Shown here: in pieces, positions 25,362 through 33,986 of the stretch
How positions within the stretch are numbered: position 1 is the stretch's first letter
Layout of the letters: every line of letters starts with the position of its first letter
Assembly: GCF_049999945.1 (NCBI RefSeq)
Contig: NZ_JBLYUB010000019.1
Coordinates: 87,824-151,823, forward strand
DNA: 64,000 nucleotides
Direction: 5' to 3'
DNA from: Planosporangium spinosum
Lineage (GTDB): Bacteria > Actinomycetota > Actinomycetes > Mycobacteriales > Micromonosporaceae
Made by a program: the position numbers and the translations under genes
Notes under the pieces: model-generated
What the model saw: only the letters and a program-made list of their open reading frames with translations
Databases searched by the model: none
Told to the model about the DNA's origin: nothing

Positions 25362-26254
25362 CGGGCCACCGCCTCGTTCTCGTAGTGGCGCAGGAACAGC
25401 TCTTCCAGGGTCGGCGGCTGGCTGCTCAGCGAACGCACCCCGAGCGTGGTGAGCTGACGCAGCGCGGTGTCGAGCGTGTCGTTGTCCACGGTGAACCGGA
25501 CCCGGGTGCCGTCGGTGACAAGGTCGTGGACACCGGCCAGATCGGTCAGGCCGGCCGGCGCGGTCGACAACTCCGCGGTGATGGTGGTACGGGTGAGGTG
25601 GCGCAGTTCGGACAGCGTGCCGGTGTCGACCGTGCGGCCGTCCCGGACGATGCTGATCCGGTCGCACAGCGCCTCGACCTCGGCCAGGATGTGGCTGGAC
25701 AGCAGGACGGTGCGCCCGTTGTCGCGCTCCTCGGCGATGCAGTCGCGGAAGACTGCCTCCATCAGCGGGTCCAGGCCGGAGGTCGGCTCGTCGAGGAGGA
25801 GAAGCTCCACGTCGGACGCCAGCGCGGCGACGAGCGCCACCTTCTGGCGGTTGCCTTTCGAGTAGGCGCGGCCCTTCTTCGTGGGGTCGAGGTCGAAGCG
25901 CTCCAGCAGGTCGGCGCGGCGTTTCGGGTTCAGCCCGCCGCGCAGCCGGCCCAGCAGGTCGATCACCTCGCCGCCGGACAGGTTGGGCCACAGCGTCACG
26001 TCGCCGGGCACGTAGGCCAGGCGGCGGTGCAGGGCGGCGGTGTCCCGCCACGGGTCGCCGCCGAGCAGGCGTACCGTGCCCGCGTCGGCGCGCAGCAGCC
26101 CCAGGAGCACCCGGATCGTGGTGGACTTCCCGGCGCCGTTCGGCCCGAGGAAGCCGTGCACCTCGCCGGTGCTGACGGTCAGGTCGAGACCGTTCAGCGC
26201 GTGGGTCCGGCCGAACGACTTGCGCAGGCCGGACACCGAGATGGCGTGAGTCAT
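25358..26254 (-). CDS. ABC transporter ATP-binding protein (exporter)
   Basis: 298 residues. Walker A is GPNGAGKST, Walker B is LLLLDEPTSGLD and the H-loop is SSHIL. The signature is YSKGNRQKV instead of LSGGQ, which is usual for this drug-exporter subfamily. Residues about 220-298 are a regulatory tail. It drives the permease at 23775 and is divergent from the GbsR/MarR-like regulator. Confidence 0.92.
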   Translation of the reverse strand: MTHAISVSGLRKSFGRTHALNGLDLTVSTGEVHGFLGPNGAGKSTTIRVLLGLLRADAGTVRLLGGDPWRDTAALHRRLAYVPGDVTLWPNLSGGEVIDLLGRLRGGLNPKRRADLLERFDLDPTKKGRAYSKGNRQKVALVAALASDVELLLLDEPTSGLDPLMEAVFRDCIAEERDNGRTVLLSSHILAEVEALCDRISIVRDGRTVDTGTLSELRHLTRTTITAELSTAPAGLTDLAGVHDLVTDGTRVRFTVDNDTLDTALRQLTTLGVRSLSSQPPTLEELFLRHYENEAVAR

Positions 26255-26274
26255 GCTTCGGAACGTACGCTCTA

Positions 26275-26290
26275 TTCAGAAAATCGTGAA
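26275..26290. promoter_or_regulatory. Candidate operator between exporter and regulator
   Basis: TTCA-GAAAATCG-TGAA, arms of four around an AT-rich core, in the only AT-rich patch of an otherwise GC-rich 100-base gap (26255-26355). A degenerate outer pair CTAT/ATAG flanks it. It is suitably placed for a MarR-type dimer to control both divergent genes. Short arms keep confidence low. Confidence 0.4.
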
Positions 26291-26355
26291 GATAGGAAAA
26301 TGTGTAAACTCTGCAACGACCGGCGCACCGACGAGACCGGGTGAGGGGGCTGAGG

Positions 26356-26931
26356 ATGGTGAGCGAGGCGTCCACGACACGGCGCGACGAGGTGCCCGTG
26401 GAGCGGGACAGGGTAGCCCCGGAGCCGAACGGGTCGGCCGTACCGCGCGACGAGGCGGCCGTGTCCGGCTTCGTGGAGCGCTTCGCCGGGATCCTGACCG
26501 ACGCCGGGATGCCCCGCATCGCCTCCCGCGTGTTCGTCGCCCTGCTGGCCACCGACTCCGGCCGGCTCACCGCCGCGGAGCTGGCCGATCGGCTCCAGGC
26601 CAGCCCGGCCGCGATCTCCGGTGCCGTCCGCTACCTGATCCCGCTCGGGCTTGTCAGCCGCGAGCGGGAGCCGGGATCCCGGCGTGATCACTACCGGGTG
26701 TACGACGACATCTGGTACGAGCTGATGCTCAACGAGGACAAGACGCTCGGCCGCATGCGCAACGGCCTGCGCGAGGGCGTCGACGCGCTGGGCGGCGACA
26801 CCCCGGCCGGCGCCCGGGTGGCGGAGTCCGTCGAGTTCATCGAGTTCCTGCAGAACGAGATGCGCCTGATGAAGCAGCGGTGGTACGAGCACCGGGCCGG
26901 CGCGCGGCGCCAGCCCGGCGCACCCGACTGA
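26356..26931 (+). CDS. GbsR/MarR-like transcriptional regulator
   Basis: 191 residues from ATG (MVSEASTTRRDE) behind GAGGGGG; a GTG at 26341 would add five residues. A disordered N-terminus leads to a winged helix (about 60-125: RIASRVFVALLATDSGRLTAAELADRLQASPAAISGAVRYLIPLGLV and RRDHYRVYDD) and a C-terminal dimer helix. This is the GbsR-like branch of MarR regulators often found divergent from ABC-2 exporters. It likely represses the exporter until the exported compound or a relative binds. Confidence 0.87.
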   Translation: MVSEASTTRRDEVPVERDRVAPEPNGSAVPRDEAAVSGFVERFAGILTDAGMPRIASRVFVALLATDSGRLTAAELADRLQASPAAISGAVRYLIPLGLVSREREPGSRRDHYRVYDDIWYELMLNEDKTLGRMRNGLREGVDALGGDTPAGARVAESVEFIEFLQNEMRLMKQRWYEHRAGARRQPGAPD

Positions 26932-26947
26932 CCGGCGCCCGGGCGGG

Positions 26948-28282
26948 CTACCCGCCGTCGCGGACCTGCCGCAGCAGTGCCTCGGCCCGGGCGACGGCCC
27001 CCGCCTCCCCGGCCCGCCGCCCCGCGTCCACCGCCCGCACCAGTAGCGCCTCGGCGTCCACGTCCGCGTCCAACCGGGCCGCCTCGGCCCCGGCGAGCAG
27101 CCAACCCCGCGCCGCGCGTGGCCAGTCACCGACCGCCGCCGCGTGCGCCGCCATCGCCTCCGGGCGGTGGTCGAGCAGCTCGGCGGCGCGGCGGTGATGA
27201 AGGTCGCGGGTGGGCGCCGGGGTCGTCGCGTACAGCACCTCGCGCACCACGTCGTGGCCGAACTCGTAGCCGCCCTCGGCGGCCACGAACAGGCCGCCGG
27301 ACAGCGCGGCCTCGCAGTGCGCGGCGGTCGCCGGAAGGGGAAGGTCGACCAGGCGGGCGAGGGTCGCCGGGTCCACGGTCACGCCCAGGACGGCCGCGGC
27401 GCGCACGATCCGCTCGGTGCCGGCGTCCACCCGGCCCAGCCGGGCCAGCACCGCCGCCTCCAGCGACTCCGGTGGCCGCGGCGCGCCGGCCGCCAGGGCA
27501 CGCAGCGCCTCGACCACGAACAGCGGGTTCCCGCCGGTACCGGCCCGGATCTCGGCCGCCCGGTCGCCCCACCCGGCCTCGGTCGCCAGGCGGGTCACGG
27601 CCGGCGGTGACAACGGTCCCAGGTCGAGGCGGGTGGCCGCGCCGGCGAGCGGGTCCAGGACGGCGCCGCCCTCGGGCGCGCGTACGGTGGCGACCGCCAG
27701 CAGCCGGGTGCCGGTACCGGTGACCAGCTCACGCAGCAGCGCCACGGTGGACGCCGCCGCGTCATGCAGGTCGTCGAGCACCAGGAGTACGGGCTGGTGG
27801 GCGGCGAGGGCCGCGAGGAACCCGGTGACCGCCTCCCCGGCCAGCCGCTGGCGTACCGCGCGGCTCGCCGGGGTGGTGAGCACCGGCCCGAGTACCGACG
27901 CGACGCCCGGCACGAGCGCGGCGAGGGTGGCCGCCCGTTGCCCGGCGAGCCGGCGCAGGAGGTCGGGCGGTAGCTGCGCCGCGTGCGCCCCGATGGCCTC
28001 CACGAACGGCTGGAGCAGCAGCGACCGCTCGGCGCCCTGGCAGCGCGCCCACAGGACGGCGCCACCGGTGTCGCGCGCCAGCCGTACCGTCTCCCGGGCC
28101 ACCCTGGTCTTGCCGATGCCCGCCGCGCCGGCGAGCAGCACCAGGCCCGGTCGGCCGCGCGCCGCGGATCCCCACGCCGCGCCGAGCCGGAACAGCTCGG
28201 ACTCACGGCCGACGAAGGGGAGGGGTTGCGGGCCGGGCGGCGCCGCTGCGCCCTCGACCTCGACCGGTCCGCCGGTAACCAT
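26948..28282 (-). CDS. Stand-alone STAND/AAA ATPase (LuxR-LAL-like module without DNA-binding domain)
   Basis: 444 residues. An AAA_16-type ATPase starts at FVGRESELFRLGAAW; Walker A is GAAGIGKT (about 52-59), Walker B VLLVLDDLHD (about 165-174). Helical repeats follow (ELLDHRPEAMAAHAAAVGDWPRAARGWLLAGAEAA). This is the core of large LuxR 'LAL' or BTAD regulators, but both the N-terminal BTAD and the C-terminal helix-turn-helix are missing. The protein ends cleanly, 16 bases from the convergent regulator. It may be a shortened regulator acting through protein contacts or a decayed one; all ATPase motifs are intact. Confidence 0.75.
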   Translation of the reverse strand: MVTGGPVEVEGAAAPPGPQPLPFVGRESELFRLGAAWGSAARGRPGLVLLAGAAGIGKTRVARETVRLARDTGGAVLWARCQGAERSLLLQPFVEAIGAHAAQLPPDLLRRLAGQRAATLAALVPGVASVLGPVLTTPASRAVRQRLAGEAVTGFLAALAAHQPVLLVLDDLHDAAASTVALLRELVTGTGTRLLAVATVRAPEGGAVLDPLAGAATRLDLGPLSPPAVTRLATEAGWGDRAAEIRAGTGGNPLFVVEALRALAAGAPRPPESLEAAVLARLGRVDAGTERIVRAAAVLGVTVDPATLARLVDLPLPATAAHCEAALSGGLFVAAEGGYEFGHDVVREVLYATTPAPTRDLHHRRAAELLDHRPEAMAAHAAAVGDWPRAARGWLLAGAEAARLDADVDAEALLVRAVDAGRRAGEAGAVARAEALLRQVRDGG

Positions 28283-28314
28283 GGTGATCAGCCTAGGCGG
28301 GCGCGCCGCCGACG

Positions 28315-28354
28315 GCGCGGCGGCCGGGAGCGGATCAGCCTCCGGCCGCCGCGC
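28315..28354 (-). terminator. GC-rich stem-loop after the hydrolase gene
   Basis: GCGCGGCGGCCGG (28315-28327) pairs with CCGGCCGCCGCGC (28342-28354), 13 pairs with a 14-base loop. It lies between the stop of the hydrolase (28391) and the start of the ATPase gene (28282), both leftward, so it probably separates them. Confidence 0.6.
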
Positions 28355-28390
28355 GGGGTCAGCGACGGAACGCCGCCCGCGGTGTCGCGG

Positions 28391-30001
28391 TCAGGCTGCC
28401 GGCGCCGCGGTCCAGCGTGGCCGGCCGGTCACCGGCGGCCGCGGCTGTGTCGGGGCCTGCGTCGTGACCCGCGGATTCACCGGTGGCTCGACGGCCGGGC
28501 AGTGGGTGCCCTGCTTCGGTGCCCGTCCGGTGACGAGGTAGGTGTCGGTGGCGGCGACGACACAGTCGCTGCCCTTGAAGTAGGCGCCGTGACCCCAGCC
28601 GTCGTAGGTCAGCAGCACCGCGGACCTCATCTGGCGGGCGGCGTTGGTCGCCCACTGGTACGGAGTGGCCGGGTCGTACCGGCTGTTGAGCATCAGGACC
28701 GGCGGCGCGCCCGCCGTCGCCAGCCGGTGCTGGGGGTTGCGGACGGGGGCCGGCCAGCCGGCGCAGCCCATCGTCACCCCCCACGCCAGCGGCGACAGCT
28801 TCATGTCCGGCGCGGTCCGGGCGAGCGCCAGCCGGTACGCGTCCAACTCGGTCACGTGATGCACCGGGAGCCGCCAGTCCTGGCAGAAGATCGACGCGCC
28901 GGGGTCCTCGACGGACTCACCGTGCCCGCGGTCGCCCGCGGCGAACAGGGCGGCCGCACGCCCGTCACCCGCCGGCGCGGGCCGGCCGGTCGTGAGCTCG
29001 TCGAGGGACGCGGCGAGGAACTGCCAGTCCGGCCCGTAGAACGCGCCGGTGGCGCCCCAGAGCAACTGCATCTGGTCGAGCTTCTGGTCGGTACCCGGTA
29101 TCGTCAGCTCACCGCGCCCGGCCCGGTCGTACAGGTCGGCGAAGACCCGGTGCACGTCGCGGCCGTGCAGCGCGCACGCGGCCGTCCGGTCGCACCAGGC
29201 CGCGAACTGGTCGAAGCTCTCCTCGACCGCGACCGCCTCGGTGTGCAGGAACTGCCATGTGGTCGGCAGGCTGTGGTCCATGTTGCTGTCGATGACCATC
29301 GTGCGGATGCGGTGCGGGAACAGCTCGGCGTACTGCTGGCCCATGAGTGTGCCGTACGAGACGCCGTAGTAGTTGAGTTTGGACTCACCGAGAGCGGCAC
29401 GGATGGCGTCCATGTCCCGGGCGGTGCTCGCGGTGTCGAGGAAGTCGAACACCGGGCCGGTCAGCGCCCGGCAACTGGCACCGAGGGCCCTGTTGTGCGC
29501 GACGAGCCGGTCGAACTCGGCCCGGTCGTGCGGTATTGCGGGTACCGGCTCCAGCTCGACGTCCAGGTCGCACCGTACCGGGCTGCTGCCGCCGACGCCG
29601 CGCGGGTCGAACCCGACCACGTCGAACCGGCGGTTCACCTCCGGGGACAGGACCGGACCGCCCTTGACCCAGTCGACGCCGGAGCCACCGGGACCGCCCG
29701 GGTCGACCAGGACCGAGCCGATCCTGGCCGTCGGATCGGTCGCCCGCTGCCGGGCCAGCGCGATACCGATGGTCGGGCCGTCCGGTTTGGACCAGTCGAT
29801 GGGGACGGTGACCGTCGCGCAGTCGACCGCCGGTGCCTGCGGCGGCAGGTCGGTGCACGGTTTCCAGTCGGCGGTGGCACCGGCCGGTGACGCCGGGGTC
29901 ACCGGTGCGGCGTACGCCGGTACGGACACCGCCGGCGCGAACGCGACCGTTACGGCCGCGGCACTGCCGAGCGCGGTGCCGATCCGGGTGGTTCGTCTCA
30001 T
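28391..30001 (-). CDS. Secreted alpha/beta hydrolase, tripeptidyl aminopeptidase (TAP) family
   Basis: 536 residues starting MRRTTRIGTALGSAAAVTVAF, a Sec signal ending AYAAPVTPA. The fold follows Streptomyces tripeptidyl aminopeptidase/SlpD proteins: VDPGGPGGSGVDWV oxyanion region, nucleophile S215 in GVSYGTLMG, aspartate in NSRYDPATPY and histidine in GWGHGAYFKGSDC within the C-terminal TAP domain. Four or more Cys fit disulfides. The last 40 residues are a Pro/Thr-rich tail. It likely clips peptides from protein N-termini outside the cell. Confidence 0.9.
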   Translation of the reverse strand: MRRTTRIGTALGSAAAVTVAFAPAVSVPAYAAPVTPASPAGATADWKPCTDLPPQAPAVDCATVTVPIDWSKPDGPTIGIALARQRATDPTARIGSVLVDPGGPGGSGVDWVKGGPVLSPEVNRRFDVVGFDPRGVGGSSPVRCDLDVELEPVPAIPHDRAEFDRLVAHNRALGASCRALTGPVFDFLDTASTARDMDAIRAALGESKLNYYGVSYGTLMGQQYAELFPHRIRTMVIDSNMDHSLPTTWQFLHTEAVAVEESFDQFAAWCDRTAACALHGRDVHRVFADLYDRAGRGELTIPGTDQKLDQMQLLWGATGAFYGPDWQFLAASLDELTTGRPAPAGDGRAAALFAAGDRGHGESVEDPGASIFCQDWRLPVHHVTELDAYRLALARTAPDMKLSPLAWGVTMGCAGWPAPVRNPQHRLATAGAPPVLMLNSRYDPATPYQWATNAARQMRSAVLLTYDGWGHGAYFKGSDCVVAATDTYLVTGRAPKQGTHCPAVEPPVNPRVTTQAPTQPRPPVTGRPRWTAAPAA

Positions 30002-30198
30002 GCCTGCCTCCCCTGGGCCCTCGCTTCGGGGCCCGTCTATGGAAAGGCTGCCAAACGAACGCACGTGCCGCTGGTCGAAACGCGACCGCCGGGGGTGGAC
30101 GCGCGGATCCGACGTAGGTGCCTCACCCGGCCGGTCGCCGGGTGAGGTGGGTGGTGAGGTGGGTGGGCCCGGCGCGGGTGAGGCGCCCGGCCGGGCGG

Positions 30199-30462
30199 CT
30201 ACTGCGGCGGCGGCGGGGGTGGGGGCTGGCGACGGCGGCGGACCAGCATGACCACGAGGACGATCGCGAGCACGACGACCAGGCAGCAGCAGGCGCTCGC
30301 CAGCCCGGTGCCGCCGCGGCGGGGCCGGCGGGCGAGTTCGTCGCCGACGAGGGCCACGGCCGGTCCGCCGTCCGCCCAGGCCGCGGCCGGGAGCAGCGCG
30401 GTGGACACGACCGCGACCGCCGTCGCCGCCAGCCACACGCTCCACCGTCTGAGCAGTTCCAT
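30199..30462 (-). CDS. Small secreted/membrane protein with two hydrophobic segments
   Basis: 87 residues: a signal-like N-terminus (WLAATAVAVVSTALLPAAAWA), a short polar loop, then a helix with three Cys (LASACCCLVVVLAIVLVVMLV), RRRR stop-transfer and a run of seven prolines. The topology would be extracellular loop plus membrane anchor. No family recognised. It is divergent from the bromoperoxidase gene. Confidence 0.6.
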   Translation of the reverse strand: MELLRRWSVWLAATAVAVVSTALLPAAAWADGGPAVALVGDELARRPRRGGTGLASACCCLVVVLAIVLVVMLVRRRRQPPPPPPPQ

Positions 30463-30587
30463 GCCACGATCCTTCCTCCGGTCGGGCCGCCGGTCACGGC
30501 TGGACCCGAGCGTATGACCACCCGTCTACCCCTCGGCCGTCCGCCGCTAACGCGCCAGGGGTCCACGGCGGCGCCGCCGGCGATACG

Positions 30588-30601
30588 GTCGGGTACCCGA
30601 C
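30588..30601. promoter_or_regulatory. Perfect 14-base palindrome upstream of the bromoperoxidase
   Basis: GTCGGGTACCCGAC, followed two bases later by a partial second copy (GATCGGGTACCGG). It lies in the 219-base divergent gap 30463-30681 and is a good operator candidate for the haloperoxidase. The regulator is not identifiable. Confidence 0.45.
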
Positions 30602-30681
30602 GATCGGGTACCGGCGGCAACGCGGCGGGCGTTCCAAGCGTGAGGAGAGGAAAGGAAGCACTCACCTATCACGGGGGAGAC

Positions 30682-32205
30682 ATGAGCGACCGGAAAGTAC
30701 ACGCCCGCGACCTCCGCGTCCGCGCCGCCGAGGCGGAGTTCGCCCGGCCCGGGCCCGACCACCTCGGCAACGGAGAGGAGACCGACTACCCGTACGTCGC
30801 CAGCTACGCCAAGGGGCTGCCGCACAACGAGTTCGGCGAGGTCGATCCGGATGCGTACCGGCTGCTGCTGCGGGCCTGCGCGACCGGGCGCGCTGCGGAC
30901 TTCGAGCGGATCCCGCTCGCCGGACCGCGGCCGCTGACCAACCCGCAGGCCGGTCTCGGGTTCGATCTGGAAGGGCCCGACCCGGCGGCCCTGACCATCC
31001 CGCCGGCGCCCCGCATCGACAGCGCCCAGAACTCCTCGGAGATGGTCGAGCTGTACTGGATGGCGCTGTGCCGGGACGTGCCGTTCACCTCCTTCGACAC
31101 GGACCCCCTCATCGCCGAGGCGGCGGGGGAACTGAGCGGGTTGTCGGACTTCCGGGGACCCACGCGCGACGGCGCGATCACCGCCGACACGCTGTTCCGG
31201 GGCACCACCCGCGGCGACCTGCGGGGTCCGTTCCTGTCGCAGTTCCTGCTGCGCGACATCCCGTACGGCACGTTGCTGATCTCGCAGCGGCAGGACACCC
31301 TGCACCACCGCCACCCGAGGCCGGTCGACTACCTGACCACGTTCAAGGCCTGGCACGCCGTGCAGAACGGCGCGCAGCCGGCGCCGCCGGAGCGTGACCA
31401 CGGCGACCGCCGGTACATCCGAACGCCCCGCGACCTCGCCCACTACGTGCACTTCGACGCCCTCTACGAGGCGTACCTCAATGCGGCCCTGATCCTGTTG
31501 GGCCTGGGGGCACCCGCAGACCCGGGCAACCCGTACCACTTTTCGCGCAACCAGGCCGGCTTCGGCACGTACGGTTCGCCGCACCTGCTGTCGCTGGTCA
31601 CCGAGGTCGCCACGCGGGCCCTCAAGGCGGCCTGGTACCAGAAGTGGTACGTGCACCGGCGGCTGCGGCCGGAGGAGTTCGGCGGTCGGGTGCACCTGCA
31701 CATGACCGGCAAGCGCGACTACCCCATGATCGACTCCGAGGTGCTCGACTCAGCGGCGGTGAAGCGCACCTTCGCCCGCCACGGTAGTTACCTGCTGCCG
31801 CAGGCCTTCCCGGAGGGCAGCCCCACCCACCCGGCGTACGGCTCCGGGCACGCCACCGTCGCCGGGGCGTGCGTCACCGTGCTCAAGGCGTGGTTCGACG
31901 AGTCGTACGTGCTGGCCGATCCGGTCGTACCGGCGAAGTCGGGGACGACCCTGGTGCCGTACGTCGGTCCGGACGCCGAGCAGTTGACCGTCGGCGGCGA
32001 GCTGAACAAGCTGGCGGCCAACATCGCCACCGGCCGAAACATGGGCGGGGTGCACTGGCGCACCGACTTCACCGCCGCCGTCCGGCTGGGTGAGGAGGTG
32101 GCGATCGGGATCCTGCGGGAGCTGGTCCGTACCACCCACGAGGAGGCATCATTCAGCTTCGGCCGGTTCGACGGCACGACCATGACGATCGCGCCGAACC
32201 TCTGA
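30682..32205 (+). CDS. Vanadium-dependent haloperoxidase, algal bromoperoxidase type
   Basis: 507 residues, ATG behind GGGGGAGA. The vanadate site is complete in the bromoperoxidase spacing: K321 and R329 in KWYVHRRLRP (K-x7-RP, as in red-algal enzymes), S388-G389-H390 in YGSGHATVAGA, and R452 with H458 in GRNMGGVHWRTDF. H390 and H458 would be the acid-base and vanadate-linking histidines. The enzyme oxidises bromide (possibly chloride or iodide) with H2O2. No signal peptide is visible, so it is cytosolic or exported unconventionally. No biosynthetic partners adjoin it. Confidence 0.9.
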   Translation: MSDRKVHARDLRVRAAEAEFARPGPDHLGNGEETDYPYVASYAKGLPHNEFGEVDPDAYRLLLRACATGRAADFERIPLAGPRPLTNPQAGLGFDLEGPDPAALTIPPAPRIDSAQNSSEMVELYWMALCRDVPFTSFDTDPLIAEAAGELSGLSDFRGPTRDGAITADTLFRGTTRGDLRGPFLSQFLLRDIPYGTLLISQRQDTLHHRHPRPVDYLTTFKAWHAVQNGAQPAPPERDHGDRRYIRTPRDLAHYVHFDALYEAYLNAALILLGLGAPADPGNPYHFSRNQAGFGTYGSPHLLSLVTEVATRALKAAWYQKWYVHRRLRPEEFGGRVHLHMTGKRDYPMIDSEVLDSAAVKRTFARHGSYLLPQAFPEGSPTHPAYGSGHATVAGACVTVLKAWFDESYVLADPVVPAKSGTTLVPYVGPDAEQLTVGGELNKLAANIATGRNMGGVHWRTDFTAAVRLGEEVAIGILRELVRTTHEEASFSFGRFDGTTMTIAPNL

Positions 32206-32220
32206 CCGGTGTGACGCCGA

Positions 32221-32258
32221 TCGGTCGTCGCCGCCTGGCAGCAGGTGGCGACGACCGA
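32221..32258. terminator. Bidirectional stem-loop between bromoperoxidase and egtD
   Basis: TCGGTCGTCGCC (32221-32232) pairs perfectly with GGCGACGACCGA (32247-32258), 12 pairs and a 14-base loop. It lies 15 bases after one stop and 10 after the other. Confidence 0.75.
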
Positions 32259-32268
32259 CCGCCGGCGG

Positions 32269-33240
32269 TCAGGTCGCCTGGGACAGCGACACGGCGAACA
32301 GGCCGTCGGGGTCGGTCCACCAGCGGCGCAGCGCGAACCGGGCCGCCTGCAGCTCACGCGCCAGCCCGCCGCGGCGGAACTTCGCCGACACCTCGGTGCG
32401 TACCTCCTCGCCGGCGGCGAACTCGACCACCAGGTCCAGGCCGGTGATCGGAACCCGCATGGCCGTCCGGGCCCGCAGCCGCATCTCGATCCACTCGTTC
32501 GCCGGGTCCCACAGCGCCACGTGGTCGAACGCCTCCACGTCGAACCCGGCCCCCAGCTCCCGGTTGATCACGTGCAGGACGTTGCGGTTGAACTCGGCGG
32601 TCACGCCGGCCGCGTCGGCGTAGGCCGGTACCAGGATCCGCTCGTCCTTGACCAGGTCGGTACCGAGCAGCAGCCACTCGCCGGGCTCCAGGACCGCGCG
32701 CAGGGCGGCCAGGAAGTCGTGGCGCTCGGCCGGGAGCAGGTTGCCGATCGTGCCGCCCAGGAACGCCACCAGCCGGGTACCGCCGCCGGGCAGCACGCCC
32801 AGGTGCCGGGTGAAGTCGCCCACGACGCCGTGCACGGCGAGGTTCGGGTAGTCGGCGGCCAGCACGGCCACCGCCGCCGACAGCGCGCTCGCGGACACGT
32901 CCAGCGGGACGAAGGTGCCCAGCCCGCCGTGCCGGGACAGCGCGTCCAGCAGCAGCCGGGTCTTCTCCGACGAGCCGGAGCCGAGTTCGACCAGGGTCTT
33001 CGCGCCGGTGAGCCGGGCGACGGCGGGCGCGTACGCGGTGAGCACGGCCCGTTCGGCGCGGGTCGGGTAGTACTCCGGAAGCCGCGTGATCTCCTCGAAC
33101 AGCGCGCTTCCCCGGGCGTCGTAGAACCACTTCGGTGGCAACCACTTCGCCACCGCGGTCAGCCCGGTCCGCACGTCGGCGCGCAGGGCGCGCGCGAGGT
33201 CGCGGTCGTCGAGGTGGATCTCCAGTTCGGGTACGTTCAC
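32269..33240 (-). CDS. egtD: L-histidine N-alpha-methyltransferase EgtD (ergothioneine)
   Basis: 323 residues from GTG, overlapping the egtC stop as GTGA. Full match to EgtD: N-terminal KWLPPKWFYDARGSALFEEIT, SAM motif LVELGSGSSEKTRLLLDAL, then FVPLDVSASAL, FLGGTIGNLLPAER and EMRLRARTAMRVPI. It trimethylates histidine to hercynine in the cytosol using three SAM. It is the last gene of the egtA-B-C-D unit. Confidence 0.96.
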   Translation of the reverse strand: MNVPELEIHLDDRDLARALRADVRTGLTAVAKWLPPKWFYDARGSALFEEITRLPEYYPTRAERAVLTAYAPAVARLTGAKTLVELGSGSSEKTRLLLDALSRHGGLGTFVPLDVSASALSAAVAVLAADYPNLAVHGVVGDFTRHLGVLPGGGTRLVAFLGGTIGNLLPAERHDFLAALRAVLEPGEWLLLGTDLVKDERILVPAYADAAGVTAEFNRNVLHVINRELGAGFDVEAFDHVALWDPANEWIEMRLRARTAMRVPITGLDLVVEFAAGEEVRTEVSAKFRRGGLARELQAARFALRRWWTDPDGLFAVSLSQAT

Positions 33241-33986
33241 GCGTTGCCCCAATCGGTGACGTCCACGCCGGACGGCGTGGCGGTGAGAAGCGTCCCGTCC
33301 GGTACGGGATGCCAGCCGGGGTCGGCGTCGAGCGGCTCGGAGGCGACGAGGACCTGCCCGGCGGCCCGCCGTACCGACAGGGCGTGGCCGCACGCGCTGG
33401 CGACGATCCGGGTGCCGTCGGTGACCAGCAGGTTCAGCCGGGAGCCGGGCGCCGCGGCGGCGGCCTCGGCGACGGTGTCGGCGACCGCGTCCGCGAGCGG
33501 GGCGCCGCCGCGCAGCCGGCTCCGTACCAGTGCCCACAGCAGTGCCGAGTCGGTGGGCGCGTCGAGGGTGAGCAGATCCGCGGTCGGCAGCCGGTCGGCG
33601 AGCTTGGCCATCGAGTCCGGCCAGCCGGTCACGGCGCCGTTGTGGCTGAACAGCCACGGACCGTCCGCGAACGGCGCGGCGGCGGTCTCGACGACGGGCA
33701 TGCCGACGGTGGCGTTGCGGACCGCGGCGAGGACCGCGGGCGCGCTGACCGCGGCGGTCAGGGCGGGCAGGTTCGCGTCCGACCACATCGGACCGGCTCG
33801 CCGGTACCGCAGCGGGACCGGCGAGCCGGCGGGGTACCATCCGACGCCGTACCCGTCGGCGTTCACCGTGCCGCCGCCGCGCATGTCGGTGGGCGCGTAG
33901 GACTGGTGCAGCAGCGAGTGCGGCGGGTCGGTCAGCAGCCGTCCGAGCGGTACCGGCGGCCCGAGGTAGGCCAGGTGCCGGCACAT
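33237..33986 (-). CDS. egtC: Gamma-glutamyl hercynylcysteine sulfoxide hydrolase EgtC
   Basis: 249 residues starting MCRHLAYLGPP; Cys2 is the Ntn-type class II glutamine amidotransferase nucleophile. RNATVGMP, FSHNGAVTGWPDSM and DSALLWALV are the standard landmarks. It removes the gamma-glutamyl group from the EgtB product. Its start overlaps the egtB stop by one base (TGATG) and its stop overlaps egtD by four, showing tight coupling. Confidence 0.96.
   Translation of the reverse strand: MCRHLAYLGPPVPLGRLLTDPPHSLLHQSYAPTDMRGGGTVNADGYGVGWYPAGSPVPLRYRRAGPMWSDANLPALTAAVSAPAVLAAVRNATVGMPVVETAAAPFADGPWLFSHNGAVTGWPDSMAKLADRLPTADLLTLDAPTDSALLWALVRSRLRGGAPLADAVADTVAEAAAAAPGSRLNLLVTDGTRIVASACGHALSVRRAAGQVLVASEPLDADPGWHPVPDGTLLTATPSGVDVTDWGNA

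Noticed and set aside
26255..26355. Possible riboswitch or leader in the exporter-regulator gap
   Set aside because: The gap is short and holds only a small AT-rich palindrome; no conserved riboswitch core could be traced.
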